A stretch of 64,000 nucleotides of DNA. Origin: Herbinix luporum (GTDB lineage: Bacteria; Bacillota; Clostridia; Lachnospirales; Lachnospiraceae). Below, piece after piece: positions 51,941-61,512 of the stretch. The stretch is taken from positions 2,545,353 through 2,609,352 of the forward strand of contig NZ_LN879430.1 of the NCBI RefSeq assembly GCF_900070325.1, given 5' to 3'. The notes under the pieces are model-generated. The model saw only the letters and a list, made by a program, of their open reading frames with translations. It was not told where the DNA came from and did no database searches. Position 1 is the stretch's first letter, and each line of letters opens with the position of its first letter. The position numbers were made by a program, and so were the translations under genes.

Positions 51941-52822
51941 TTATTTTAGATTATAAAACATGTCCATTATTCTTTCTAAATCCTCGTCAGAATAATATTC
52001 TATCTCTATCTTACCTTTGTTTTTGTTTTTTCTATGTATGGAAACCTTAGTACCGATAATATTCTTTAGTTTTTCCTCTAGGTTTTTATATATAAAGGAA
52101 TCCTCGTTAGTTGATGCTGTCTCTTTTACAGCATTACCTTTTAACAACTTTTTGACTAACTTTTCAGTTTCTCTTACGCTTAATTTTTCATTATATATCC
52201 TACAAGCTGTTCCATATTGTAAATTTGGATCTTCCAAAGGTAATAATGCCCTGGCATGTCCATTGGATATATGATTATCTATAAGCATTTGCTGGACTCT
52301 ATGGTCTAGCTTTAATAAACGCAAAGAATTTGTTATGGCAGTTCTACTTTTAGAAACTCTTTCAGCCACTTCTTCTTGCTTCAAATTAAATTCTTGAATT
52401 AATCTTTGGTACGCATGTGCTTCCTCTATAGGATTTAAATCCTCTCTTTGAATATTCTCAATTAGAGCTATTTCTACAATTTCCTGTGGACTATAATCTT
52501 TTATAATTACAGGAACTTCTTTTAATCCCGCAAGCCTAGCTGCCCTCCACCTTCTTTCACCGGCTATAATTTCATAATACCGATCTCTTTTTTGTACAAT
52601 TAAAGGCTGTATTACTCCATATTGCTTTATGGATTCAGCTAATTCTTGAAGGGCTTCTTCATCAAATTTTTTTCGTGGCTGTGATTTGTTAGGCTCTATC
52701 TCATGAATAGGCACTAATGTTTCACGTGAAACATTATCTTTACCAGATGACTCTGATTCAGAAATCCTTGCCGGTATCATAATATCTAGTCCTTTTCCCA
52801 GTCCTCTTCTAATAGCAGACAT
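51941..52822 (-). CDS. parB: chromosome-partitioning protein ParB/Spo0J
   Basis: A 293-residue CTP-dependent clamp: N-terminal RRGLGKGLDIMIP (ParA-interacting), CTPase region with GERRWRAARLAG and ENIQREDLNPIEEAHAYQRL, HTH (EVAERVSKSRTAITNSLRLL), C-terminal dimer domain. Loads on parS and spreads, recruiting SMC and stimulating ParA. GGGAGG precedes the ATG at 52822; the upstream frame to 52855 lacks a site. A perfect parS lies within codons for NVSRET. Confidence 0.96.
   Translation of the reverse strand: MSAIRRGLGKGLDIMIPARISESESSGKDNVSRETLVPIHEIEPNKSQPRKKFDEEALQELAESIKQYGVIQPLIVQKRDRYYEIIAGERRWRAARLAGLKEVPVIIKDYSPQEIVEIALIENIQREDLNPIEEAHAYQRLIQEFNLKQEEVAERVSKSRTAITNSLRLLKLDHRVQQMLIDNHISNGHARALLPLEDPNLQYGTACRIYNEKLSVRETEKLVKKLLKGNAVKETASTNEDSFIYKNLEEKLKNIIGTKVSIHRKNKNKGKIEIEYYSDEDLERIMDMFYNLK
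52719..52734. promoter_or_regulatory. parS site within parB
   Basis: Perfect 16-bp palindrome TGTTTCACGTGAAACA, the consensus ParB-binding site, inside the parB coding region as in Bacillus spo0J. Confidence 0.97.
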
Positions 52823-52963
52823 TTTATCCTCCCTTATTATTTTAAACAAGTTCAATTTTTTTTCAATATTCTTATTATAGTATATATATTAAAAATTTAT
52901 ATGAATATCAAATCAAACTATACTACATTAATATATTATCTTATTTACCCTATTATCTTAATA

Positions 52964-53734
52964 TCAGTTATATTTATCATTTTCAATCACTTCATCAGCT
53001 AATTGCCTATAACCATCTGCCCCTGCTGATTTTGAATCGTAGATATTAATAGGTAAACCGTGACTAGGGGCTTCAGCTAACCGTACATTTCTCGGTATAA
53101 TTGTTTTATAGATATTATGATTAAGGTTTTCTTTGACGTTTTCAACAACCTGTAATGAAAGATTAGTACGAGCATCAAACATAGTAAAAACAACACCTTC
53201 AATTTTCAAGGATGGATTTAATCTCTTTTTTACTAAGTTTATTGTATGCATCAGTTGAGTTAATCCTTCCAAAGCATAGAATTCACATTGAATTGGAACC
53301 AGAATTGAATCTGCAGTAGTCATTGCATTAACTGTCAGTGTACTTAATGAAGGGGGACAATCAATAATAATAAAATCATAATCATCCTTTATCCTATCTA
53401 TATGGCTCTTTAATATATATTCCCTATCCTCTATACCTATTAATTCGATTTCAGCTCCTGCCAAGTTTACGTTAGAAGGTAAAATATCTAAGTTCTCAAA
53501 TTCGGTATTAATCAGACATTCATTAAAAGTACTATCACCTATCATCATATGATAAATTGTTTTTTCTAAATTAATTTTATCTATTCCTAATCCACTTGTT
53601 GTATTTCCCTGAGGATCAATATCTATCGCCAAAACTTTTTTTTCTCTTTCAGCTAGACATGCCGATAAATTTATTGCTGTTGTTGTTTTACCGACTCCTC
53701 CTTTTTGATTGGCGATTGCAATTACCCTTCCCAT
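52964..53734 (-). CDS. parA: chromosome-partitioning ATPase ParA/Soj
   Basis: A 256-residue deviant Walker ATPase: KGGVGKTTTAINLSACL at about 11-27, DIDPQGNTTSGLG, IIIDCPPSLSTLTVNA. Partner of ParB in origin segregation; Soj also regulates DnaA in Bacillus. AGAAGGAC precedes the ATG. Confidence 0.96.
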   Translation of the reverse strand: MGRVIAIANQKGGVGKTTTAINLSACLAEREKKVLAIDIDPQGNTTSGLGIDKINLEKTIYHMMIGDSTFNECLINTEFENLDILPSNVNLAGAEIELIGIEDREYILKSHIDRIKDDYDFIIIDCPPSLSTLTVNAMTTADSILVPIQCEFYALEGLTQLMHTINLVKKRLNPSLKIEGVVFTMFDARTNLSLQVVENVKENLNHNIYKTIIPRNVRLAEAPSHGLPINIYDSKSAGADGYRQLADEVIENDKYN

Positions 53735-53910
53735 TTTTACACCGTCCTTCTAAACATTTAAATTAATTTATAAACTTGTAGAAAATCATGTTTTGATTAT
53801 AACATTATTAATATTATATATCTACATACAATATTAAAATAGACTTTAATTTAAAGAATAATTAATTTATTTGTAAAGGATCGTATTTTAAAATATGTGT
53901 TTTTATAAAA

Positions 53911-53926
53911 TGTTTCACGTGAAACA
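53911..53926. promoter_or_regulatory. parS site upstream of parA
   Basis: Second perfect TGTTTCACGTGAAACA, 1.2 kb from the first. Confidence 0.97.
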
Positions 53927-54253
53927 TGAATAATTTTATATTATTATGACATATTCATACCTCTCATATTTAACCCGTCTATAGTTTAGTATTAAAATAA
54001 AATCATATTTTTATTTTTGTGAATTGCTAAGAATAATGATGTTCAAAGCTAATGGATAGGGTACTTATAGAATTATACTAAGATATATAAATACTAATTA
54101 TTTATAAAAGCCAAATTAGATATGATAAAAATATATGCTGTATTATTTAAGTAACAAATTTATTTATACGATAACTTTATTAAAAATATAAGGTAGAAAC
54201 CTTATAAGTCAGTACGTGATTTATTTATGATAAAATTTAAAAAGATAAGACAA

Positions 54254-54272
54254 ACCACCGGTCTATCCGGTG
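54254..54272 (-). terminator. terminator of the DegU-like gene
   Basis: CCACCGG-TCTAT-CCGGTGG stem eight bases after the stop, then TTTGTCTTATC on the minus strand. Confidence 0.75.
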
Positions 54273-54279
54273 GCCTTAA

Positions 54280-54933
54280 CTAGAATATATCAACTATATT
54301 ATGTTTTATTGCATATACAGCAGCCTGGGTTCTATCAGAAACATTTATTTTTCTAAAAATATTAGATACATGATTTTTAACGGTTTTTTCACTGATGCTA
54401 AGAGTATAAGCTATCTCCTTATTGAATAATCCTTCAGCCAGTAATTTTAAAACTTCTAATTCTCTTCTGGTTAGAGAATTTTCAATTAAACTGGCATTAG
54501 ATGCTTTTTCATCCATCCGCCTTTTTAATATTGGCCTTAATTCCGGTTGGATATAAGTATCACCATTTAAAACTGTAAAAATAGCTTTCTTTAAAACTGA
54601 AGAACTAGAATCTTTTAATACATAACCGTCTACACCAAATTCGACAGCCTTAATAAGATATTCTACCTCATTATGAATAGTTAATATTAAGATTTTTATC
54701 TTTGATTTCTTTTCTCTTAAATGCTGTAATACTTTTAAACCATTTATATTAGGCATATTAATATCCAATAAAAGTACATCTGTTATACTATCATCTAATG
54801 TTTCTATACATTCTCGCCCATTACCAGCCTCAGCTACTACCTTTATATCACCATCTAATTCTAGTATCTGTTTAATTCCTTCCCTGACCATAGAATGATC
54901 ATCGGCAATCATTATATTAATTGGTTTGCTCAT
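54280..54933 (-). CDS. NarL/DegU-type response regulator
   Basis: A 217-residue regulator: receiver with phospho-Asp in DVLLLDINMPNING and Lys in GYVLKDSSSS, then a LuxR-type HTH (LTRRELEVLKLLAEGLFNKE, SEKTVKNHVSNIFRKINVSD). Overlaps the kinase stop (ATGA). Resembles DegU; targets unknown. Confidence 0.9.
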   Translation of the reverse strand: MSKPINIMIADDHSMVREGIKQILELDGDIKVVAEAGNGRECIETLDDSITDVLLLDINMPNINGLKVLQHLREKKSKIKILILTIHNEVEYLIKAVEFGVDGYVLKDSSSSVLKKAIFTVLNGDTYIQPELRPILKRRMDEKASNASLIENSLTRRELEVLKLLAEGLFNKEIAYTLSISEKTVKNHVSNIFRKINVSDRTQAAVYAIKHNIVDIF

Positions 54934-55952
54934 CACTCTTCCCCTTCACTTATCGTTATAGGTACTTTAACAGTAACAATTGTTCCTTTATTTATGTTTG
55001 ATTCTATATTTATCTTACCCGATAATAGATTTACCCGTTCCTTCATAAAGGATAATCCATAACCGGTATAATTGTCATTCTTTATATTTTGCTTTAACTC
55101 AGTATCAAAACCTTTGCCGTCATCCTTTACCGATATATTAATATATTTTTCATTGTAAAATATATTTATCTCTATGGATTTTGCCTCTGCATGTTTTATT
55201 GCATTATTACAAGCTTCCTGTATTATGCGAAATATTGACAAATTTACAATGCCTAATATATCTTTCTTTTCTTCATTATAATTAAAACTAACCTTTATAT
55301 CATGATTCATCATCAACTGATTAATAAATCTTTCAACGGTTGTTATCAGACCCAAATCCTCCAAGGACATAGGATTTAAATTATAAATTATTTCTCTAAT
55401 TTCACCGATAACTTCTTTTATGGTATTAGTCATGGTTATCAGTTCAAGCCTTGTCCGTACAGGATCCATATCTACTAACCTAGTACATAATTCAATTTTA
55501 TGTATTAAGCTAGATAGTATCTGTATGGTTGAATCATGAAGATCTCTGGCTATTCTCTGCCTATCTTGTTCTTGTATTTTTAAATATTTATGATCTGAAT
55601 TACAGTATAATTGCTTTTTTTCCTCTAGAAAAGCCCTTATCCTCTTAAATTGCATAATATCATATTTTAGACTTTCCTCTTTATGTGTAAGCCTATTTAT
55701 ATCCTCTTCTATTTCTGCAATTTCTAATTTTAATTCTTCAATATTAATACCCTTATAACTAGTCGGAAACAATAAGCTGTCTTTATTTGATATGCATAGA
55801 AAACTAGCAGCTTCTTTCTCAGATAATTTATTCAAATATGATTTTCTTTTATCCTTAACTAGTTTTAAATTATTCTCATATTCTTTAATTAGTCCACTAA
55901 CAAAATTCTTTAATTTATCGGTATCCTCTAGAAAAATGTCACTGTCATACAT
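54933..55952 (-). CDS. DegS-like soluble sensor histidine kinase
   Basis: About 339 residues without TM: N-terminal helical/coiled-coil sensor (to about 130; contains ELKLEIAEIEEDINRLTHKE), HisKA_3 with phospho-His in IARDLHDSTIQILSSLIHK, and HATPase (EACNNAIKHAEA, DDGKGFDTE, GYGLSFMKERV). The domain plan matches Bacillus DegS, which senses cytoplasmic and surface cues. AAGGAG lies nine bases before the ATG at 55952; the frame starts at 55970. Confidence 0.9.
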   Translation of the reverse strand: MYDSDIFLEDTDKLKNFVSGLIKEYENNLKLVKDKRKSYLNKLSEKEAASFLCISNKDSLLFPTSYKGINIEELKLEIAEIEEDINRLTHKEESLKYDIMQFKRIRAFLEEKKQLYCNSDHKYLKIQEQDRQRIARDLHDSTIQILSSLIHKIELCTRLVDMDPVRTRLELITMTNTIKEVIGEIREIIYNLNPMSLEDLGLITTVERFINQLMMNHDIKVSFNYNEEKKDILGIVNLSIFRIIQEACNNAIKHAEAKSIEINIFYNEKYINISVKDDGKGFDTELKQNIKNDNYTGYGLSFMKERVNLLSGKINIESNINKGTIVTVKVPITISEGEE

Positions 55953-56113
55953 TGTCAAAATCTCCTTCATATAAAGAATAATATATGGTATTCTTTTATC
56001 ATAATTATCCTAACATGAAGCAGAAATAATATCAAATTCATAAGATACTTTTTTATTATAATATAATATTTTTCCATAATTAAAAAGTCATTTTTTAAAT
56101 TATTTTTGATTTA

Positions 56114-56581
56114 CTATTTATGGCAGCAACTTAATGCTTGGTTATTATATTTCATTATAATATCTTTTTCATTATAATTAATATAATCTTTCATATTTTC
56201 TACCGGATAATCAAATCCTATTTTCTTAAATATTTCAACTAAAGCTTTAGGAATTATAGCATAAATATTAGGAATAGATAAGTTTTTAGCTTTATCAATT
56301 AAAATTCGAAGTATCATATCCCCATATTTTTTATTCCTATAGGTCTTTTTAACAGCTATCCATTTTATATAAGCCCTATCATTAATAATCTCAAGTCTTC
56401 CGCTTGCAATAGCTTTATCCTCTTTTAAGCCATCATATAGTATTACATGAAAAACCTCTTGATTTGAAATATCTAAAACAAGTTTCTCATCATATTCTAA
56501 CTCATTAACAAATACCTCACGAAGTATTTGACTAACCTCATCATATCTCTCCTTATTTGAAACTAATTTTGCAAATACCAC
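56114..56581 (-). CDS. GNAT-family N-acetyltransferase
   Basis: A 155-residue GNAT fold protein: IASGRLEIINDRAYIKWIAV and acetyl-CoA loop region KTYRNKKYGDMILRILIDKA. Acceptor unknown. GTG start seven bases after GGAGAAC. It follows rsmG by 23 bp and is the last gene of that run. Confidence 0.85.
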   Translation of the reverse strand: MVFAKLVSNKERYDEVSQILREVFVNELEYDEKLVLDISNQEVFHVILYDGLKEDKAIASGRLEIINDRAYIKWIAVKKTYRNKKYGDMILRILIDKAKNLSIPNIYAIIPKALVEIFKKIGFDYPVENMKDYINYNEKDIIMKYNNQALSCCHK

Positions 56582-56604
56582 TTAAAGTTCTCCTTTCAAT
56601 AGAT

Positions 56605-57333
56605 TTATAAAGGTTCCTTTGATGGTTTACCGGCTGTTCTTGGATATTTATTTGGTGTTATATTATTTTTTTTAATAATTATAAAGGATCTGTTTATATC
56701 TGTAAAAGGCAGGGTAAATTCCTTTGTTTCCATAACTTTTCCCCCAAGAACCTTAATTGCCTTTGAAGCTTCTTCCAATTCTTCAGAAATATTACCTGAT
56801 TTATAAGCAATAAACAATCCCTCTTTTTTTACAAAAGGAAGACAATATTCCGATAAGGTTGATAATTTTGCTACTGCCCTTGAAGTACTTATATCAAAGC
56901 TTTCTCGGTAATCTTTTTCTCTTCCATAATCCTCAGCCCGTCCATGGATAGCTATTATATTATCTAAATCTAGCTCCTTAATTACTTCATTTAAAAAACG
57001 AACCCGTTTATTAAGAGAATCCATTAAAACAACTTTAGTATTTGGAAATGCTATTTTTAAAGGTACCCCAGGAAATCCTGCCCCTGTACCTAAATCTAGT
57101 ATTTTTTCATTACTAGGCCTATATACCTTAACCATGGATAAACTGTCGACAAAATGTTTGTTAATTACTTCCATAAAATCAGTAATTGATGTAAGGTTCA
57201 TAAGCTTATTCCAATGAATAAGGAGTTCATAATACTTTATAAACTGCTCAATCTGATAATCACTAAGATTTATTTTAAGTTCGGATAAAGCCTTCTCAAA
57301 CTCTTCAATTCCTAATTTTTTATCATAATCCAT
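56605..57333 (-). CDS. rsmG: 16S rRNA (guanine527-N7)-methyltransferase
   Basis: A 242-residue GidB: KLMNLTSITDFMEVINKHFV, SAM motif LDLGTGAGFPGVPL, SRAVAKLSTLSEYCLPF. Methylates G527 in the 530 loop. Follows mnmG in the conserved origin-proximal order. Confidence 0.96.
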   Translation of the reverse strand: MDYDKKLGIEEFEKALSELKINLSDYQIEQFIKYYELLIHWNKLMNLTSITDFMEVINKHFVDSLSMVKVYRPSNEKILDLGTGAGFPGVPLKIAFPNTKVVLMDSLNKRVRFLNEVIKELDLDNIIAIHGRAEDYGREKDYRESFDISTSRAVAKLSTLSEYCLPFVKKEGLFIAYKSGNISEELEEASKAIKVLGGKVMETKEFTLPFTDINRSFIIIKKNNITPNKYPRTAGKPSKEPL

Positions 57334-57361
57334 ATACTATACCCCTTATAAAATCAAATAT

Positions 57362-59251
57362 TTATTTTTTGTTGTTACTTTTATGTTGCATCATATATAC
57401 CAATAGTACAGATATATCTGCCGGGGATACTCCCGATATCCTTGATGCTTGACCTATAGATATAGGTTTGAATTTTTCTAATTTTTGTCTTGCCTCAATT
57501 CTTAATCCTGATATTTTACTATAATCAATATCTTCAGGTATTTTCTTATTTTCCATCTTCTTAAATTGCTCAACTTGTCTTTGCTGTCTTAGTATATAAC
57601 CTTCATATTTTATATTAATATTAATTTGTTCAATTACATCTTTAGGTAAATCTTTTCTTTCCGGGTCAATACTTTCTAACAACTCATAATTTAATTCCGG
57701 TCTTCTTATTAACTCAGCCAAGGTTGCAGCTGTGGTCAATGGTGTACTATTAAGACTTTTTAATAACTCTTGGACCTTACTGTTAGCCCCTATTACTGTT
57801 TTTTCTAATCGTTTTATCTCTTTGTCTATACTTTCTTCTTTCTTTAGCAATGCCTGATAACGTTCCTCATCAATTAAGCCGATTTTATATCCAATTTTTG
57901 TAAGTCTAAGATCTGCATTATCTTGTCTTAGAAGTAATCTATATTCAGCCCTTGATGTCATCATACGATAAGGTTCCATAGTTTCCTTAGTTATCAAATC
58001 ATCTATCAATACACCTATATAAGCCTGGGATCGATCTAAAATAAGTGGTTCCCTTCCTAAAATTTTCATGGCAGCATTTATTCCTGCAATAAGGCCCTGT
58101 GCGGCAGCTTCCTCATATCCGGAACTTCCGTTAAACTGTCCTGCACTAAATAAGCCTTCTATATTTTTAATTTCTAAGGTAGGCTTAAGTTGTGAAGGAT
58201 TTATACAATCGTATTCAATTGCGTAAGCATTTCTTACAATATTAGCATTCTCAAGTCCCGGTACCGATCTATACATCTGTACTTGAACATCTTCAGGCAG
58301 GGAACTAGACATTCCGGATATATACATTTCATTGGTATAATTTCCTTCCGGTTCGATAAATACCTGATGCCTATCTTTATCGGCAAAACGAACCACCTTA
58401 TCTTCAATGGAAGGACAATATCTGGCCCCTGTTCCTTTAATATCTCCGGTGTATAGGGGAGATCTGTCTATGTTGGCCCTAATTATTTCATGGGTCTTAG
58501 CTGTTGTATAGGTAAGCCAACATGAAACCTGTTCCCTTTTTATATCCTCAGCTTTATTTGTAAAGGAAAAGGGTACTATGTTTTCATCTCCCTTTTGCTC
58601 TTCCATTTTTGAAAAATCAATACTTCTTTTATCAATCCTTGCAGGAGTCCCTGTCTTAAATCTTAACATTTCAATTCCTAGTTTTTTTAAAGATTCTGTA
58701 AGATATAAGGCAGACTGAAGTCCGTCCGGTCCGGTTAAGTGTACCGTATCACCATATATACATCTTGAATTCAAATAAGTTCCCGTACAAATTATTACCG
58801 CTTTACAAGGATATATGGATCCTGAATAGGTCTTTACTCCGACTACTTTATTATCTTCTGTTATAATATCTACTATTTCAGCTTGTCTTAGAGTTAAGTT
58901 GGGGGTATTTTCAATTACCTTTCTCATACTATTAGAATATTCTTTCTTATCAGCCTGTGCCCTTAAAGAATGTACAGCAGGTCCTTTAGATAAATTTAAC
59001 ATCCTAGACTGAATATAGGTTTTATCGATATTCTTACCCATCTCTCCCCCTAAGGCATCTATTTCTCTGACCAAATGGCCTTTAGAAGTTCCTCCAATAT
59101 TTGGATTACAGGGCATCATTGCCACACTGTCAATACTTACAGTAAATATAATAGTTTTTAATGATAACCTGGCACAGGCTAAAGCCGCCTCACATCCTGC
59201 ATGACCGGCTCCTATCACAACTACGTCATAATCTTCGTATACGTATGACAT
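57362..59251 (-). CDS. mnmG: tRNA uridine-5-carboxymethylaminomethyl modification enzyme, FAD subunit
   Basis: GidA, 629 residues: FAD motif [35 protein letters not shown], conserved [13 protein letters not shown], and C-terminal helical MnmE-binding part. With MnmE it makes cmnm5U34 in tRNAs using a folate one-carbon unit. Lies 44 bp after mnmE. Confidence 0.97.
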   Translation of the reverse strand: MSYVYEDYDVVVIGAGHAGCEAALACARLSLKTIIFTVSIDSVAMMPCNPNIGGTSKGHLVREIDALGGEMGKNIDKTYIQSRMLNLSKGPAVHSLRAQADKKEYSNSMRKVIENTPNLTLRQAEIVDIITEDNKVVGVKTYSGSIYPCKAVIICTGTYLNSRCIYGDTVHLTGPDGLQSALYLTESLKKLGIEMLRFKTGTPARIDKRSIDFSKMEEQKGDENIVPFSFTNKAEDIKREQVSCWLTYTTAKTHEIIRANIDRSPLYTGDIKGTGARYCPSIEDKVVRFADKDRHQVFIEPEGNYTNEMYISGMSSSLPEDVQVQMYRSVPGLENANIVRNAYAIEYDCINPSQLKPTLEIKNIEGLFSAGQFNGSSGYEEAAAQGLIAGINAAMKILGREPLILDRSQAYIGVLIDDLITKETMEPYRMMTSRAEYRLLLRQDNADLRLTKIGYKIGLIDEERYQALLKKEESIDKEIKRLEKTVIGANSKVQELLKSLNSTPLTTAATLAELIRRPELNYELLESIDPERKDLPKDVIEQININIKYEGYILRQQRQVEQFKKMENKKIPEDIDYSKISGLRIEARQKLEKFKPISIGQASRISGVSPADISVLLVYMMQHKSNNKK

Positions 59252-59294
59252 ATATCCTTTCCCTTTCTATTTAAACAAAATTATAGATAAATTT

Positions 59295-60671
59295 TTATTT
59301 TCCCATGCAAAACTCACTAAATATCATATTAATTAAATCTTCTTCTACATTTTCACCCAGAATTTTTCCAAGCTCATCATAAGCAGCCATTAAATCAATA
59401 GAATAAAAATCTTCAGGCATACCATCATTGATGCTCTTTCTTACCATATTAAGGGCATCAAGTGCCGATTTAAATGCCTCAATATGCCTTTGATTGGTAA
59501 TAAAGATATCTTCATTTATGGTAATTTCACCTTTAAAGAATAAGTCTTTTATTAAATTCTCCAACTGATCTAATCCGGTATATTCAATAAAAGAGGTACT
59601 GATGATGGGATTTGATGTCTTCTTTTTAATATCTTCTGCAGAAATTTTTGATGGTAAATCACTTTTATTTAACAATAATATAGCCTTTTTATCTTTTATT
59701 AAAGAAAAAATAAGTTCATCATTTTCATCCAGAGGTGCTGAAGAATCGATTACATAAATTATAAGATCGGCTTCCTGTGCTACATTAATTGCTTTTTTTA
59801 CTCCAATTTTTTCTACAATATCATCTGTATTACGTATTCCCGCTGTATCGATTATATTTAAAGTAATTTCATTTAACTGTATTGTTTCTTCAAGAGTATC
59901 CCTGGTAGTCCCTGCTATATCCGTAACTATAGCCCTATCTTCCCTTACTAAAATATTTAAGAGACTTGATTTACCTGCATTAGGCTTTCCTAATATAACT
60001 GTCTTAATCCCCTCTGTTATTAACCTACCATTTTTTGAACTTGAAATTAATTTTTCTAAGTCTTCACAATACTTATCTAGTTTTACTAATAATTCATCAC
60101 TAAAACCGTCTATACTAATGTGTTCGGGATCGTCTAAAGCTGCTTCTATAAAAGCCATATCCCTTAAAATTCCATCCCTAAGTGTTTGTATAATTTCTAA
60201 TTCTCTTCCCTTTAACTGATTAATAGAATTTTTAAGAGCAAGTTCATTCTTAGCATTTATAATATCACATACGGCTTCTGCTTGCGATAAGTCAATTCTA
60301 CCATTTAAAAAAGCCCTTTTTGTAAATTCCCCCGGCTCTGCCAGCCTTACTCCATGTTTTAATACGGTCTCTAGAATTTTTCTTGTAACTACAACTCCAC
60401 CATGACAATTTATTTCTACTACATTTTCTCTTGTATATGTGGAAGGGGCTTTCATAAGGGTAACCATAACTTCATCTATTATCTGATTTTCATCTACTAT
60501 ATATCCATAATGAATTGTATGACTATTTTCTGTGGACAATAGTTTGTTTTTTTTCTTAGACTGATATATTTTATCAATTACATTAAATGCCTCATCTCCG
60601 CTTATTCGTATAATACTAATTCCTCCACTGCTTGCACCGGTTGCAATAGCAGCAATTGTATCTGTTTTCAT
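59295..60671 (-). CDS. mnmE: tRNA modification GTPase
   Basis: TrmE, 458 residues: folate-binding N-domain (DTIAAIATGASSGGISIIRI), GTPase with GKPNAGKSSLLN, DIAGTTRDT, DTAG, NKSD, and the C-terminal CMGK whose Cys is invariant. AGGAGG lies before the ATG at 60671; the frame is open to 60689. A terminator stem ends about 30 bases before this start. Confidence 0.97.
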   Translation of the reverse strand: MKTDTIAAIATGASSGGISIIRISGDEAFNVIDKIYQSKKKNKLLSTENSHTIHYGYIVDENQIIDEVMVTLMKAPSTYTRENVVEINCHGGVVVTRKILETVLKHGVRLAEPGEFTKRAFLNGRIDLSQAEAVCDIINAKNELALKNSINQLKGRELEIIQTLRDGILRDMAFIEAALDDPEHISIDGFSDELLVKLDKYCEDLEKLISSSKNGRLITEGIKTVILGKPNAGKSSLLNILVREDRAIVTDIAGTTRDTLEETIQLNEITLNIIDTAGIRNTDDIVEKIGVKKAINVAQEADLIIYVIDSSAPLDENDELIFSLIKDKKAILLLNKSDLPSKISAEDIKKKTSNPIISTSFIEYTGLDQLENLIKDLFFKGEITINEDIFITNQRHIEAFKSALDALNMVRKSINDGMPEDFYSIDLMAAYDELGKILGENVEEDLINMIFSEFCMGK

Positions 60672-60702
60672 AAAATCTCCTCCTTTCATCCTACATGATT
60701 AA

Positions 60703-60739
60703 AAAGGTGTCTTAAAGTAAAGTCTACTTTTAAGACACC
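60703..60739 (-). terminator. terminator between jag and mnmE
   Basis: Minus strand GGTGTCTTAAA ... TTTAAGACACC stem followed by TTTTTAATC; 24 bp after the jag stop and just ahead of the mnmE ribosome site. Confidence 0.8.
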
Positions 60740-60762
60740 CCTTCTTACCATATTTGGTTCAT

Positions 60763-61512
60763 TTATACATTTTCATTTGAAACAGCATTTTTTTTACTTT
60801 CCTTGTACTCCCTATAATCCTTTTTATAGTCTCTGCTATAATTTCTAGAATTATCTTTTCCATACTTATAAGGTCTGCTATCTCGATTAGATCTTTTATA
60901 ACTTATAACAACCTTTCTATATGGATCTTCCCCTTCAGAATATGTTTCAACATATTTGTCATTTTGCAAGGCTGAATGAATAATTCTTCTTTCATAAGGA
61001 TTCATAGGTTCTAAGGTAACAGATCTTCTGGTTTTTTTAACCTTGCTAGATATATTCCTTGCCAGATTTTCAAGGGTTTCTTTACGTCTTGCCCTATAAT
61101 TTTCTGTGTCCAGTTTTACTTTAATATATTTTTCAGTGTTTTTATTTATAACCAGACTTACAAGGTATTGAAGGGAATCTAAGGTTTGTCCTCTTTTACC
61201 TATTAGCACACCCATATCTTGACCTTCAAGATTTATATCCAATATTTCATTTTCTTTATCTAAAGTTATATTAATACTTGCATCAACTTTCATTGCCTTA
61301 AGTACTTTTTCTAAAAACTCCCTTGCGGTATTTTCCACACTAACTTTAAGCCTAACTTTTATCTTAGCCGGTTTGCTGAATATACCTAAAAATCCGGAGG
61401 TTTCTTTTTCAATAACTTCATATTCAAGATTATCTGCAGTAGTACCTATCTCCAACATGGCATTAGTTAATGCTTCATCTACAGTTTTTGCAGTAAATTC
61501 TTTCCAATCCAT
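60763..61512 (-). CDS. jag: RNA-binding protein Jag (KhpB/EloR)
   Basis: A 249-residue protein: Jag-N domain (1-50, with SGFLGIFSKPAKIKVR), KH domain with GKRG loop (VLIGKRGQTLDSLQYL), R3H domain (NPYERRIIHSALQ), then a Tyr/Arg/Lys-rich tail. Partner of KhpA; binds RNA and affects cell elongation in Firmicutes. Start overlaps the yidC stop. Confidence 0.95.
   Translation of the reverse strand: MDWKEFTAKTVDEALTNAMLEIGTTADNLEYEVIEKETSGFLGIFSKPAKIKVRLKVSVENTAREFLEKVLKAMKVDASINITLDKENEILDINLEGQDMGVLIGKRGQTLDSLQYLVSLVINKNTEKYIKVKLDTENYRARRKETLENLARNISSKVKKTRRSVTLEPMNPYERRIIHSALQNDKYVETYSEGEDPYRKVVISYKRSNRDSRPYKYGKDNSRNYSRDYKKDYREYKESKKNAVSNENV

Larger units (their letters stand above)
53735..54279. 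other. 545-bp gene-free, AT-rich stretch upstream of parA
   Basis: Contains a perfect parS at 53911-53926 and, at its far end, the terminator of the DegU-like gene. The rest is very AT-rich with no reading frame or RNA I can support. Confidence 0.6.
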
